Positions 34,190 to 46,564 of a DNA stretch of 64,000 nt are shown piece by piece. Positions within the stretch are counted from its first letter, which is position 1, and every line of letters begins with the position of its first letter. The stretch is from positions 124,001 through 188,000 of the forward strand of contig JAZKJV010010541.1 of assembly GCA_037367405.1 (NCBI GenBank), given 5' to 3'. This DNA comes from Ottelia alismoides. Its lineage: Eukaryota; Streptophyta; Magnoliopsida; Alismatales; Hydrocharitaceae. Below the pieces are notes generated by a model that saw nothing but the letters and a program-made list of their open reading frames with translations, did not search any database and was not told the origin of the DNA. A program made the position numbers and the translations under genes.

Positions 34190-35360
34190 ATTGGCCAGAT
34201 GTGAAATAATCTTATAAATTAAGGATTAAATAGTAAATGACGTTATTTTAAATAAGTATAAATACAAGAAATGTAGATAAATTAATTCTCTAATTTATGG
34301 ACTATTTACTTCTTATAAATAATAAATATTATTCAAAATATAAATATTATATGAATAAATATGCATTTATAATTAGGTTTTAGATTTTTAATTTAATAAA
34401 TAAATACTTAAAAATTAATTTTATATTTTCTTAATTATTAGAATAATAAATAAGGTTTATGTGAATTTTTATAGATTTTAATAAGTTAATTTGCATATTT
34501 TAATAAATAGAAGTATAAGTTCTCTAGTTCATTTATACTTATATTTTAAGGTTTTTGATTTTATAAAAATAATAAATAAGGTCCAAAAATCATGAAATAA
34601 TTTAGAGTGAAATTACAAGATCATGAAATAATTTAAAAATTATAAAATTAAGAAAACTATAAATAATGTGTGTTACATAAAATAAATAGCACAGAAACCC
34701 CGTTGTCTTTTGGTCCCAAAACTGACTTTTTGCAAACGGACTCCGAATTCGATGAAACCACCTTTATTAATTAGAGAATATTATTTTATGAACTTTAAAG
34801 GTGAGTAGAGTGAAATTGGAGTTTGTATGAAGAAGTTATGATGTTCGGAAGTTGAGATTTTGACAATTTACAGGCTGAGTTTCTTGGCATTTATACAGGG
34901 TAATATTTTTAACTTATTTTTATATTTTTATATACATTTTTAGAAATAATTAGGAGAAGAGTTTGGTGAAAAATATATTCATATGAAATAATTAAAAATC
35001 TTTGAAGTTTTGTATTTATTGTATAAATAGTAGAAGGTATATATGTGTGTGTTAATTTATTTTTTTAGGTTTTCTTTCCTTATCTCCCCCTACTTATTGG
35101 TTTGTCGACCAATTCATGCTGACTTGGTCTCGGGGGTTGAGCTATAAATATATCTTATAGCTATATTTATATTTTAAGTCATATTGTATATATTTATATA
35201 TATTTAATCTGCCTTTTCTTTCTTTTCTTGTTCTTTATTTATTTACATGATTTTAGTGGTTAAAAGTGAATATTTATACATGAATGATGATTTGTTAAAA
35301 TATGAGAATTAATGGATATTTACATGCATTTGTTAAGGGTTTTAAGACAAAATGAAAGAA

Positions 35361-38014
35361 AATAAAATAAGTACTTGGGCTTATTTACAAAATGTCCATT
35401 TTATTTTGAACTTCATATTTTATTTATAGGAATGGAATAACAAATACAAAAAGAGTGGGGAATGGTTTGCAAATTAACCCTTTATGCGCGCCATCAGACG
35501 GCTCTGCTTCAATCACTTGGACACGCACCACGTGGTGCGACGATACCCCTTTGGCCTTAGGCAGATAGGATTAGATCTCCAAGATGAGATTGATGGCTGT
35601 GGCTAGCGACGATCCAATGACTCATGATGAAATTGGAGGGTTGCGATGATCAGACGACTTCAAGACAACTTGAAGGAACGGGGAAGAACTCCCATTCCTC
35701 CGAGCTTCAATCCAGCTGCTTTTTCTTTTCCGACCACCCGAGAGCTTGCAGAGGGCTTGGATCGCTGCCCCAGTCCCTCTACATCTAATGGAGTCCTCAC
35801 GTGGAGCTCAGATGATGAAGAACTATGCCGGGGAAGAAACAGAGCTCCAGATGTCTCCCTTTCGATCGCAATCGACCCAGGAGGGTCCTTTGACCCACTA
35901 GACCTTGCAGAGAGATTAAAAGCACGAAAATGAAGGATCCGTGGCTATTTTTGGAGTGAGTGGGCAACCAAGGGGGAGTGGCAGAGATCTCCAGCGAGGT
36001 GGAGGAGGAGGAGATCTGATTTCCAGATCCACAGTGGATCTGGGTGAGATGAGATGCCTGGGATGTGAAGAAGCGGCAAGGGAAAGATGTGGGGGTGATT
36101 TGATGGGTTGGCAGACTTTGGAAACTACGAATTGGGGATTTACGGCTAATGCTAAGGTCTAGTGGCTAAGCTAATTGCATAATCGAAAAGCAGGAATTAA
36201 AAACTGACTAAAGGATGAAAAAAGCACAGCTCTTACCTGCCGGTGAGGGCATGGAGCAGAGGTGGCCGGAGCGTCGTTGTGGGGTGCACCTCCGTCCTCC
36301 TGGAGCTAATCCGGATCGCAAGAACACTCCTCCTATTAAGAGGAAACTCTCTCGACCAAGAACTAGGGCTCCAAGACTCGGAACATTGACCAAAGAGGAA
36401 GAGGGAGATGGAGGGTCTTATTTATAAACATTTAAAGGCACCCTTATTGGCGGTTGAATAGGAAAGAATCAAGATATGTACAAGCAATCTGAAGGGTCGG
36501 CGTGGATCATGGATGATCAATAATGAATTCCTCCGAAGGAGGCGAGCGTGATGGATCACTGGGTCCAGCGGGAAAAGGGTAGAAAAGAAGGGAAAAGATA
36601 GTTCTGATGAGTTAGAATGCCTGGAGGGCGAGTTGACTGGCGGTCAATAATCGTTGTGTTCTGATTGGGCCACAGAAGCCACTAGAAGGCAAAATTGAAT
36701 ATTTATTCGAATTTAATTATTTAAAAATAGTAAATGATTTTTATTAATTTTTAAGTATAAAATAAAAAATGTTAATTATTTTATGTAGTATTTTTTTATG
36801 ATTTTTATTTATTTTTTGAGGTGCTATTTATTATTAGTTAATAATTAGAGGTGTATTTATAGGTATATTTATCTATATTTTAGCTATTTTCTTTTGATTT
36901 TTTACATTTTATTTTATTATTTTATTCTCTTATTTTAGATATTTACAACTTATTTTATGTACACCAATACATTTTTATTATATTTTTATGATGTTATGTA
37001 TATACTTGTATAAATAGGTATGTAAATTATATATGTATAATTATAGGTATTTCATCTATGTATTATGTATATTATTTTTTTGATTATTTTGTTGGGTTTT
37101 ATTTTAGTTTTATATTTTTAATAGAATATAAATAATATTTACAAGATTAGAAATATATAAAAGAATAGAAGAATTAAAGAATATATTTCTCTTTTATTTA
37201 TTTACAAGTGTTAGCATAGACATTTTACCTATTTTTTATATAGACTTATTTTATTTTGTGTTTTCTTTATTGTTTTATTTTAGTTTCAATATATACATAA
37301 GTTATAGATAATATTTACAAAATTATAAAAAATAGAATTACAAAAATAATAAAGAATGAATAAAATGAATATTTTATTTGGGTAAACAATACAGTGAGCG
37401 CCCAAAACCTAAATTTCACACCTCAACTCCAAAAAATATGAAACCACCTCCATTAAATAACTTATTAAAATTATATACAATTAGAGTGATTTTGGTACAT
37501 TTTGAATTTTTATTTGAGAGATATGTGTCTGGGAAGTTGGGATTTTAGCTTTTTATTTTATGTATAAAATGAACATTGTATCTTCTTTTTGTACAAACTC
37601 AATTTTGTATTTTTATTTACATTATTATCTATAACTTTCATGTACAAAGTTTCTTTATTTGGTGTATAAATAATAAAGAATAAAATGGGTGTCAAAAATG
37701 AATTATTGATGAATAAATAAATGTGTCGTTTATTGTATTTTTGACCCTTATCTTCCCCTACTTTATTCCATATCGACCAACTCAATTCATGACTTCCAAT
37801 CACGGTTTAGGGTCATAAAATACCTTTGGTATTTTATTCTTTTTCTTTTCTTCTCTTTATTCTATAATTTTGGCATTAAAAACAATATTATTTACACAAT
37901 AAATGCAATAAATAATGAATGCTATTTTGCACAAATTAATGCTATTTACATGCATTAGGTAGGGTTTTAAAGGCCAAAATGATAGAATAAAGGTGATGAA
38001 ATGGAGATTCATCA
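35361..38014 (-). repeat. Element B 5' LTR, outer part (subfamily Y)
   Basis: Continues LTR Y after the nested LTR: TTATTTACAAAATGTCCATT corresponds to B 3' LTR near 26590. It has a TATA box (36419), the CTTATCTTCCCCTACTTT motif (37747) and the end GATTCATCA (38014). Frames such as 35646-35933 (95 codons, plus) are not conserved in the other copies. Right of it begins gypsy E. Confidence 0.8.
36419..36426 (-). promoter_or_regulatory. TATA box of B 5' LTR
   Basis: TATAAATA on the minus strand, preceded (in sense) by the AAATG-rich upstream block seen at the other Y copies. Confidence 0.5.
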
Positions 38015-38683
38015 TGACCTGATTCAGAGAGTAGAACCGAGTACTCATCTTCAGAGTCAGATTGCAGAATAATTAGCACCATTGGGATTTGGAGACATGT
38101 TCTTTTAGGAGAGAGCGAGACCCTTTCATCTGGAAAGGACATAGTGCATGATGCAATTTTCCACTGTTTCATGATCTTGTGAGAGATGCATATACATATT
38201 TCCATGATGACGTAGAGATCCATCAGGATCTGTCACCCCTTCAGAATAATCATGGGACATAGATGATGAGTCGGACAGGGCCTTGGCCGAATTACCGCAT
38301 TTCATTGGTGATCCTACTCCCGATGCTACTGAGTTGGTTGTGAATAGTAGACAACTTAAAACACCTCCATGCAACACACAACCAGATTCAGATTCAGTTC
38401 AACCAGATCTGCTTGATAACACCACATTGCCAGAACTGAAGTCACTACCTCCTACACTGAAGTATGCCTTTTTTTGCTGGACCCAAAGAGAGATATCATG
38501 TTATCATTATCTCAGAATTGACTTTAGAATATGAGTATAGGTTGTTAGAGGTCTTAGAGAGGAACCGCAAAGCATAAGGCTGGACAGTGTCAGATCTTGT
38601 GAGGATCAACTCCGTTCTCTGCTCGCACCACATTTTTACTAAGGATAATGTGAATCCTTCCCGTGAGTTCCATAGGAGAGTTA
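38015..38683 (+). pseudogene. Element E protease-RT linker and RT N-terminus
   Basis: From about 38430 the frame reads PELKSLPPTLKYAFF, the Athila motif before RT (LKPLPSHLKYAFLG). After a 1-base shift come VIIISELTLEYEYRLLEVLE and GWTVSDL (usual LPVIIASDLT...LL.VL, AIGWTISDI), then, shifted again, KDNVNPSREFHRRV just before the F insertion. The stretch 38015-38280 is open in parts (FHDDVEIHQDLSPLQNNHG) but I do not recognise it; it is presumably the linker after the protease. Stops and shifts show it is dead. Confidence 0.75.
38679..38683. repeat. Target-site duplication of F, left copy (AGTTA)
   Basis: AGTTA directly precedes F's terminal TGAAGGATA; the partner is 49188-49192. Confidence 0.85.
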
Positions 38684-39253
38684 TGAAGGATACGGGAAAA
38701 TCCTCAATCGCATCACAGAAGAGTAATGATCGCATCGAATGTGATCAGGAGTGACTAGTTGCACTAGTTGCTTGATGCAGTGGAAATTAAAAATTTTTAT
38801 GTGACAAAGCCACATGATCCAAGAACACTTCTCGGATTGTTTCGTCTAAACCAGAAACAAGTAATAGGATTACCTCTTGAAGCGTGGTTGCAATCGAGTC
38901 TCTAAACAAAGAGACCTCCTGTCTCAAGTCCGATCCGACGGAGGAGATGCTTGCGAGCGCGTAGATGAGATATGTGCTTCTCGCAATCCATATTGATGAT
39001 CCAAGACACAGATCTCCTGATCTCGACAAATGAGTTACAACGTTTTCTTCACGAGCAAGGCACGCTGAACTAGACGGAGATCCACGAGCAGACGATCGGC
39101 ATCATAACGACGACGCTGCGACGATGGAGGATCTCTCTCGGACATCCATGGTGGGTGGCCACATGAGAGAGAGAATGGGCGTGTAGAGAGAAAGAGAGAG
39201 AGAGAGAGCATTCATCTATGTCGAGTGTGTCAAGAAGAGCAAGGGATGCCTCT

Positions 39254-39261
39254 TCTTATAT
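39254..39261 (-). promoter_or_regulatory. TATA box of F 3' LTR
   Basis: TATATAAG on the minus strand; the same box is at 47138-47145 in the 5' LTR. A long CT-rich tract (sense strand) follows, about where transcription would start. Confidence 0.65.
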
Positions 39262-39506
39262 AGTGTTTTGGGAGTCCATGGATCCCAATCCATGGACAAC
39301 ACACAATCAACGGATGAGATTGATTATGTTCCTTTCAACAGCTAGGATTGTTGTTGGTAAAACACAACAACAAGTGATATAATTTGAATTAATTCATATT
39401 GATAAATCAACATAATTAATTCCAATTTAAATCACATTTGAATAGAGCAGAGATAATGAGAAGAATAAACCAATCCCCTAAAATAAGGGGGCGGCTACCA
39501 TCATCC

Positions 39507-39560
39507 CATGAGATCTCAATATCTCATGAGATCTCATTATCTCATGAGATCTCATTATCT
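39507..39560. repeat. Three 18-bp palindromic units in F U3
   Basis: Units begin CATGAGATCTCA at 39507, 39525 and 39543, each with the 12-bp palindrome ATGAGATCTCAT or a close form. They lie about 250 bp upstream (in sense) of the TATA box, a position typical of enhancer repeats. The F 5' LTR has the same units with changes at 47390-47443. Confidence 0.75.
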
Positions 39561-41307
39561 AATGATTATATCATGATCTCTTGTCGATAGTATTTTCACA
39601 AAAATATAATTCCAAATTATCTTATGGAAAATATCAACCATGCCATTGAAATTATGTGAATCTCATTCACAACCCAAAACTAAATGTAATTATATTTTCA
39701 ATTAATCATTCAATGTGAATTCCATTTACATTAACAATTAATCAACGGATATAAAACACAATATGGATCTCTCTTATATATTATAAATCACATTTAGAAT
39801 ATATATGATAAATATGGATAGTATTATCCATATTATTCATATCCATGATAATTAAATCACATTTAATCATCTTGAATCTCTTTTCTCATGTGCCCAAATA
39901 ACATGAATCACATTCACATTATTCATATCTATAATAATTAAATCACATTGAACTATCTTAGATAACTCTCCTTATAATATGAATCAAATTCATAATATTC
40001 ATGATAATTAAATCACATTTAATTATCAATTTTCTCGATTCTTCGATACATATATCAACAATGAAATTATCCATGAACTCTTTCAAGGATAATGCGCTTT
40101 CTCCGCGGAAACTTGGAGATAAGGACATGGAGATTGTATTGTTCCACGTATAGTGACTTGGATGTTGAGATCACATCTCAAATCCAGATCTCGGGCCTCC
40201 CATAGATGCTTGATTAAATCAAGACCGCAAATCTAATCTTCTCATTTTATTTAAATCACATTCAGATCAATGTCCAACATTTAGACCAAGATCAGATTAC
40301 TTCTCTATTGAGAGGAGTCACTAAAATCCAGACCCGTTTCATCACTCCCTAGGAATGGAAGCATCATGGTTATACAATCATGTATGATCACATCACCCTC
40401 AGGTATTCCCATTACCTGTACATCCTGCATACTGGAAGATTCAGATTAAACATGAAGTACTAGATCAACTTTATACTGTCTACTTCAAGGTTTTATCAGT
40501 AAGTTTCTCATTTGATCATTGGGATCTGGTATCGATCATATACTTTCCAAAAGCATATATCATACCTAGATCTTTATCATATACTTCCAAAAGTATATAT
40601 CAAACCTACAAATTCAGTCAAGCTTCCAAAGCGAGACAACCGTGCACACGGAATTCGATTCTTCCCAATATCTCATGAGTGAGTTCATGTCTTCCGATTC
40701 AGTAATGAACCTATATGATCCCTTTGAGATATCGTATTACTCATATGCCCTTGCATGCGCACCAGCGCGCCGGTGTATAGACCTTGGTTAGGTCATCAAC
40801 CTATTGATCTGCTAAATGTACATACTCAGACATATAGTAACACATCTGTCTCCGGTTAGAGGATGCGTGCCTGTATCGTGATAGCATACGATATAGGACT
40901 TTGATTATCTCGATCTCGTCAAGTCAACTCTGTGACCTAACTAATCTGACACCTCCGAATCCCTATTCCCATGCAGAGGACCTGTATCACGAGGTCGGTC
41001 AGATATCAGCCTATGTGAGAAAGGATTGCCATCTCCTACTCAGGCTGGAGATCATCTCTTAATAATCATTTGACGGTGCTTGATGAGTCCTCAGTCTAAC
41101 CCTTTAGATATTCATCCAAGCACCAGCCTCTATGATTCAATTATTGAATCAACAACTGTATGATTATTAAGATGGCCATAATACATAACCATTATTGTAC
41201 TAAGGGACCTATTATGCAAATTATTTATTCTTCATTTCAGATCAGGGAATGATATTTGCAGTAACTTTTATTGTATAATGGCTCATCGTGGGCTCGCATG
41301 TCCAACA

Positions 41308-41323
41308 ATCTCCCACTACCCCA
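41308..41323 (-). other. Polypurine tract of F
   Basis: The minus strand reads GGGGTAGTGGGAGAT directly before the 3' LTR start TGTTGGACATG. D has GGGCTAGTGGGAGAT at the same place. Confidence 0.8.
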
Positions 41324-41739
41324 AAGAGCCATTAATGGGCTAATCATTTAATCCCACACTCATGTGACAATCATAGTCTATTTAGAAAATAGCTAGGTAA
41401 GCTGATCAGTCACTCTGTTCCTACAAGGCTATGCCAAGTCCTTTTAAGGCACTCGCATATCCCCAGTAGCAGTGCTCGCATCTAATGCGAATGTTGCATC
41501 TTATGCAACCAATAATCAATCTTGTCAGTTATAGTGTCCTTGATACTATAGCTTAACAATTATTATAACCAGTATTTCCAAAATCCTTATCATAATACCC
41601 TTATTCCTGGAGATCTCTATCTCCAAAGGTATCCAAAGTTAAGACCTTTTAGATCACTATATATAAAGCCTTAATTTCTTGAAGATAAGACTTGGAGATC
41701 ACTATCTCTAATGTCTTGTCATCTATGAAGATTTTGTTA

Positions 41740-41990
41740 TTACTGCAATCAAGTGTTTTCTCTCCATAGTAGGATTAGCAACACTTTACTATTCCCATTG
41801 CATGGCAGATGTCTGGCTTTTGTTCACATCTAGCATACACTTAGCTTCTTGTAACTGACACACAAGTGCAAGCAGTTCTAGCATTCACTTCCTCAACTCT
41901 TTGAGGTGCTATCCCTTTAGATAGGTTAGTACCATATCTTAAGGGAAGGAAGCCTTTCTTGGAATTTTCCAGAAAAAATGGAACATGTAC
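41740..41990 (-). pseudogene. Element F RNase H remnant
   Basis: The minus strand encodes NSKKGFLPLRYGTNLSKG (about 41975-41910), and about 41850-41760 reads the decayed equivalent of TRPDICHA.G...CYQSYYGEK, as in element G (22330-22560). Stops and shifts break it. It lies between RT and the polypurine tract. Confidence 0.7.
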
Positions 41991-42089
41991 AAGATGTACT
42001 ACTAATATGACGGTCCCAATATCCTCTTCTCTTTGCTTCTGAATAACTTCAGAACTAAGATCTAAGAGGTATCCTTGAAATCATATTTC

Positions 42090-42680
42090 AAGATATGGAA
42101 TAGCCAGTCTATAAAACACTTATTATTATCCTTATATCATTCCAAACGATTAGGATATTAATCTACATTTAGCACGATGAACACATTGGTACTCCCACTA
42201 AGCTTCACATGGTTCATCAATATTCTATTTGTTCATCAATATTCTATTTGAAATCATAACATTTATAATTTCTTCAAATCTTATGTTCCAACTTTAAGAA
42301 GCTTATTTGAGTCCATTTATGGATTTCTTTAGCTTGCACACTTTGCTTTCCTCAACCATGAAGCCCTGGGGCTACTTCATGTGAATATCCTTAAAGAGGT
42401 ATTCATAGAGGAATGCAATATTGACTTTCATCTCGTAGATGTCAAAGTCAAATTGTGTAGCTTTAGTCAGCAATATTCTGATGGGTATAAGCATGGTTAC
42501 TGAAGAGCAAGTTTTATTGCAAGCAATGTCTTCTCTTCTGGTGTGTAGCTCATGGCTACGAGCCGCGCTTTGAAGGTCCCTACCTTCTCATCAGGTTCCC
42601 TCTTTCTCTTGAAGATCCATTTACACCTTAATGGGTCTAACCCTTAGAGGTGGATCCTCGAGGGTCCATATACAACACTT
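42090..42680 (-). pseudogene. Element F reverse transcriptase remnant
   Basis: About 42660-42500 on the minus strand reads [20 protein letters not shown], then LVAMSYTPEE. About 42450-42300 reads DFDIYEMKVNIAFLYEYLFK and DIHMK.PQGFMVEESKVCKLKKSI, equivalent to the MDVKTAFLNGYLEEDIYM block. The segment that should hold YVDD (about 42200-42130) is shifted and lost. A 19-bp tandem duplication at 42212-42249 is not in D. No enzyme could be made. Confidence 0.8.
42212..42249. repeat. 19-bp tandem duplication in F RT
   Basis: GTTCATCAATATTCTATTT occurs twice head to tail (42212-42230, 42231-42249). D has the unit once (near 52630), so it arose in F and shifts the frame. Confidence 0.85.
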
Positions 42681-42919
42681 GTATATGAAGTCTACCATAG
42701 ACCTTTATTGCTAACATCCATCTTTCCATGTCATGATCCTTAGGAGCTTCATCACATGAAGTCCGATCATTGTCAGACTTAACCGACACATGGAATAAAT
42801 CCTCAAACTCATTTGAAGAGGTATTAATGTTTCATCTTTAATTATCTTTTTAGTTTCCTATTTCAGGACCCTCATTATCATCTCAAGATTCAATGAGTTC
42901 CTTTACTTCATTTTCATCT

Positions 42920-43560
42920 TGATTCTCAAGAGTCTCAACCTCTAAGAATCACATTCTTAGATATGAGATCTTTAAGAATCTCAAGGTCATAAAGTACGTA
43001 TCCAATACCATCCTTTATTTTCCTAATGAAGTAGCACTCTCTAGTGCTTGATTCCAGCTTACATGCATGGAACCTTATTAGGATATATAATGTAGTCTCT
43101 ACCACATATATATACTTGGAAACTATGAGATAATTATGATAAGATTAATCACTGATCAAATGATGTCACACATGATCAATTGTATCTCCCTACAACTCTC
43201 TTGAGTTTAGGTGCATTAGGAGGATTGAGATAGGAATGATATTCATATCTCTATAAGGTATTCTTTGAATTCATCTAATAGGTACAAGCTACCTAGGTTA
43301 GATCAAATTCATTTCATCTTCCTTCAAACTTTGGTTCCAAACCAAAATTATGAAATCTTTGAACATTTCAAAGTTTTCTTTGGTGAAGAGAAGAAATCTC
43401 ATATCATATATAATCATCAATAGATATCACATATCCATGATGTTTATTATGATATAGATGATTCACATACATCAATATGTATGAGATCCTGAATACCTTG
43501 ACATCTTACACCTTTCTCAAAAAAGGGTGTATTGGACATTTTACTTTGAATACTATATTC
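42920..43560 (-). pseudogene. Element F integrase remnant
   Basis: About 43500-43480 reads DLIHIDVC, the start of the copia integrase core with its first catalytic Asp. The core that follows (about 43470-43300) is full of stops but aligns in order with G (for example KTLKCSK for ETFEKFK). The C-terminal part at about 43050-42930 reads CYFIRKIKDGIGYVLYDLE, matching YFIGYVRNDIKYQLYDLE in G. Confidence 0.7.
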
Positions 43561-44939
43561 ATAAGCATGTAAGATTTGAAATTTTTAGACATTCTAAAGT
43601 TTCATCTCTTACTTGTCTATTGATCTAATCAACAGGCATATGTCCAAAACTTGATGCTAAATCAATGTCAAATGATCTTTATCCTCCTATTGATCTTATA
43701 AGGTTTAACTTTCAGTATTAGAAATCTTAATGAACCATTCATTAATTTTCTAATTTTATGAAGTCTACTAGATGTTAGATTACTATCTGAAATATATCCA
43801 TCATAACTCTTTATGATAGGTTTATTCCAGATTTCATGTTTATTTCCAACATTTAGAAACAAACAATGAGTGTATTCTAATATCTAGGTCATAGAGACAT
43901 TCTCTAAGACTAAGGCTCTCCTACTGAGAATATGAAGTCCATCTATCTAATAGAGATTGTTGCAACAATTGCATCAATATCCATGTGGATAACTATAAAC
44001 GTTAAGATCAAATTTTCCAGTCTTCTAAAACATATGCAACAATTGCAAGTGTCATTAGAAGAATGAGATACAATTATTAGAGTTTAATCTTATCTTATAA
44101 GAAAGTCAATTTCAATGATTAAATGTAGACTATTCTGGTGCTCTATCCTGAGTATTTCTCTAAGGATTCTAGACAGACTTGATAGTCATACTATCAACAC
44201 ACCAACTTATTGCAGTATTGGCATTCATCCAACTCTTTGGATGTCATATGGAAGTCACAAAAGTAGGTCAACTCTTTGACTTTCCTTCTTACTCGGGTCC
44301 GACCCATGCTTCTACTGCGCTCCCTTCATCTATAAACAACCATTGCTTAAGACCAAGGATCTCTTATGTCAAATTCAGAAGAATTCAATGTAAGAGCATT
44401 TCAACATTTATACATGCTTCATTAAATTCATACAATATGAATATTATGAAGCTTCATGAATGATTAGAGTATAGACAATAGAATGATGACACTCATCATG
44501 TCTACATCCATCTAGACTCTTAAAACTTTGATTCTGGTTGGTATTCAAATATTTTGAATACATCATCTCTTATAGAGCTACCATTCTGCATGATGTAGTG
44601 AACCATGTCATTCATGATAAATGTCAAGAGCAAATATGTATGTCAGAATATCTTCTTAGATTTTATAAGGATTATTCGACAATTACGATCACCATCGACA
44701 TGTCACTTCCAAAGTACATTTGATGATAGATCAAGACTATAGAGACATACAAACCCTAAGATGACGTCTTATCATCTTATTTAATTGTCATTCCTCATTA
44801 TGTTGAGGAAACTTGCATATTGCAACCATATACATTATGTGTCCAACTGCAAGTACAATATCTGGATCATGAGTCCAATCCATGATATTTTACTGGTTAT
44901 TATTGAGTATAACATTGAGTGGGTTTTATGAAGGATTAT
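43561..44939 (-). pseudogene. Element F gag and protease region
   Basis: The sequence after the CAG at 44940 aligns with G's gag start (minus strand CCTTCATAAAACCCACTCAA against CTCTCACCCCACTTAACAA), so gag begins near 44939, but it has no ATG and many stops. Further down (to about 43561) no conserved motif could be read with confidence; the protease active site was not found. The D copy (55184-53800) is homologous and equally decayed. Confidence 0.6.
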
Positions 44940-46550
44940 CTGAAATAAGAAATTTGCACAAGTGTATATAACCTGTAACTCAGATAAAAAGAAGCGGGAA
45001 CACATTCCGCCTTGCAAGTCCAACTTGCATCTCTCAATTCGATCTTTAACACCCGTGCCCACCACCCCTAAGGTGATGTTGACCCGTCATTAATTGAGCC
45101 AACCGTCAAAAGGCTTAATACTCACTATACGCAATCCTATATCACCCAAATAATATGAGGACCCGATATTGGGGTCACTACGTATACGACCTTACTCTTT
45201 CGAGAAGTGAAGAGCCTGATCCAAATGGATTGTATACAGGAGCTGTCACTTCGGACATGCGTCTCCTTACATACAATATATGATGATGGAACCCTTCGCC
45301 TTGACGGGAGGCCATGGATGTCACTTATGTGATCCTCCATATAATATTCAAATTCTAATTAATCATTATGAATCATATTCATTATGATTAATTCTTCCAA
45401 GGGAAATAACAACTCTATTCATAATAGAGTGTTTTAATTTTAATTGGATTCCAATTAATCTAATCATATTAAATTAATGATCCAATTAATATCCATCAAA
45501 CATTCTTAATTATTACTTGAATTATGGTATTATATCAAATATGTATTATTTTGAATTTTAATAATTAGAAAAATACATCATGATCTCTCAGGCATTATTC
45601 ATACCCTACCCGCTATCATGGCCAGTACCGGCGGGAGCAACCGGTGCGACCTGCTTCCCCAGCGATCCCCGACTAGACACCATATCCGTCTCGGGAAAAA
45701 GCAATGCCGAGTCAATCACTTTGTACTTGAGATGATCATCGGTTTTTCAAGCGTAATTATACCATATAATATTCATCAAAACCATTTTGATAATATTATA
45801 AGGAGATTTGCTAAACAAATCCCCAATCCTATTTAAGCAACAAGGTTTTTGCATGTACAAGTTGTCCTATAACTATTGTAAGATAAACTAGAGTTTTCAT
45901 GAAAATAATGTTTGTTGGAATGTGTATCAAGCAACCAATTGGTGATCTAGATCTAATCTAATCATTCGTTGGTTGAGTCAGCGTCATTTAAGGGAATAAA
46001 TATTGTTATAATATTTCTCAAATATTATCCACAATTATTCCAGGAAATTAACTATTAATACCGTAATTTTTCTTAAATGACAATCACAAGGTTTCAGATA
46101 ATGATGCAATTTCCAGCAGTGACCCTCACTAACTAAAATAGCATATCTCATTCATTTTAAATCCAAATTAAGCAAAATCAATTTCTAGAGATTGATAATT
46201 TGATTTAAAAAGGAAACTATGTGATAAACATGCATTTTCAAGTGCTTTAAAACCGTAATTAATATCTTAATCACGTCTCTAATCGCCATCCCCGAAACAG
46301 TGGATATATGGTCAATAAAATGATCATATCTTGAGCAAACGAGAAATTACGCAAACTCAAATCCTACTATTTCCTTAATTAATGGGGAACATTATTCAAT
46401 TTAAAAATTCTTGTTTAAACATTTTAAACAGGTCCTAAATTTTATCACAATATAGGGCTGCGAAAATTGAAATGCTAAAATCTTCACGAACCCAAACGAG
46501 CCCGAATCTTCATAGGTTCATGGATCTCATACAAAACCTTCGACAACCTG
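44940..46550 (-). other. Element F leader
   Basis: Untranslated leader of about 1.6 kb. The part 44985-45345 is almost the same as D 55387-55762 (GAAGCGGGAACACATTCCGC, CCACCCCTAAGGTGATGTTG, CCCTTCGCCTTGACGGGAG), while the AT-rich flanks differ more. F lacks about 170 bp that D has at 55200-55370. It ends (in sense) with TTTCTTATTTCAG before gag. No gene is seen. Confidence 0.75.
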
Positions 46551-46562
46551 GCTCTGATACCA
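46551..46562 (-). other. Primer binding site of F (initiator tRNA-Met)
   Basis: The minus strand reads TGGTATCAGAGC, the standard 12-base complement of the initiator tRNA-Met 3' end used by most plant copia elements. It lies two bases from the LTR end. Confidence 0.92.
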
Positions 46563-46564
46563 CT

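Larger units (their letters stand above)
32263..35360 (-). repeat. Subfamily X LTR nested in B's 5' LTR
   Basis: About 3.1 kb homologous to C's 5' LTR: AAGTGCTCCTGGGTCG (32399; C has AAGTGTTCCTGGGTCA at 15989), the perfect G-box palindrome (34164), GTGAGTAGAGTGAAATTGGA (34801) and CTTATCTCCCCCTACTTATT (35079). The flanks join the two halves of LTR Y. The exact ends are uncertain: the left end may be near 32342, and the usual right end GATTCATCA is absent. The CpG-containing centre (33040-33330, 33780-33910) looks less decayed than C's copy. No internal region is attached, so this is a solo LTR or a remnant. Confidence 0.7.
24845..38014 (-). mobile_element. Element B: Athila-like gypsy retrotransposon, internally deleted
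   Basis: Minus-strand order is 5' LTR Y (38014-35361 and 32262-31340, split by another LTR), integrase remnant (31240-30293), hairpin array, 3' untranslated region, polypurine tract (29087-29072) and 3' LTR Y (29071-24845). The primer site, gag, protease, RT and RNase H are missing between about 31340 and 31240, as is the inner end of the 5' LTR. The right end (GATTCATCA at 38014) abuts pol sequence of element E, so B is inserted in E. The expected target duplication is TGACC (38015-38019). Copia G truncates the left end. Confidence 0.8.
38684..41307 (-). repeat. Element F 3' LTR (2624 bp)
   Basis: Plus-strand ends are TGAAGGATACGGG and GCATGTCCAACA. By eye it is very similar along its length to 46565-49187. 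It has a TATA box (39254), a GA-rich tract (39170-39210), three 18-bp palindromic units (39507-39560) and a relatively GC-rich R/U5 part (38700-39150) with a frame of about 70 codons kept open in all four F/D LTRs. Confidence 0.92.

Noticed and set aside
35646..35933. 95-codon plus-strand frame
   Set aside because: Antisense to the LTR, inside R/U5, no counterpart in the other LTR copies.
39170..39210. GA-rich run as a centromere or telomere satellite
   Set aside because: It is a short simple repeat within the R region of the copia LTR and is repeated in the other LTRs.
46551..46562. tRNA-like sequences as tRNA genes
   Set aside because: Only the 12-18 base primer complements are present; no cloverleaf was found.
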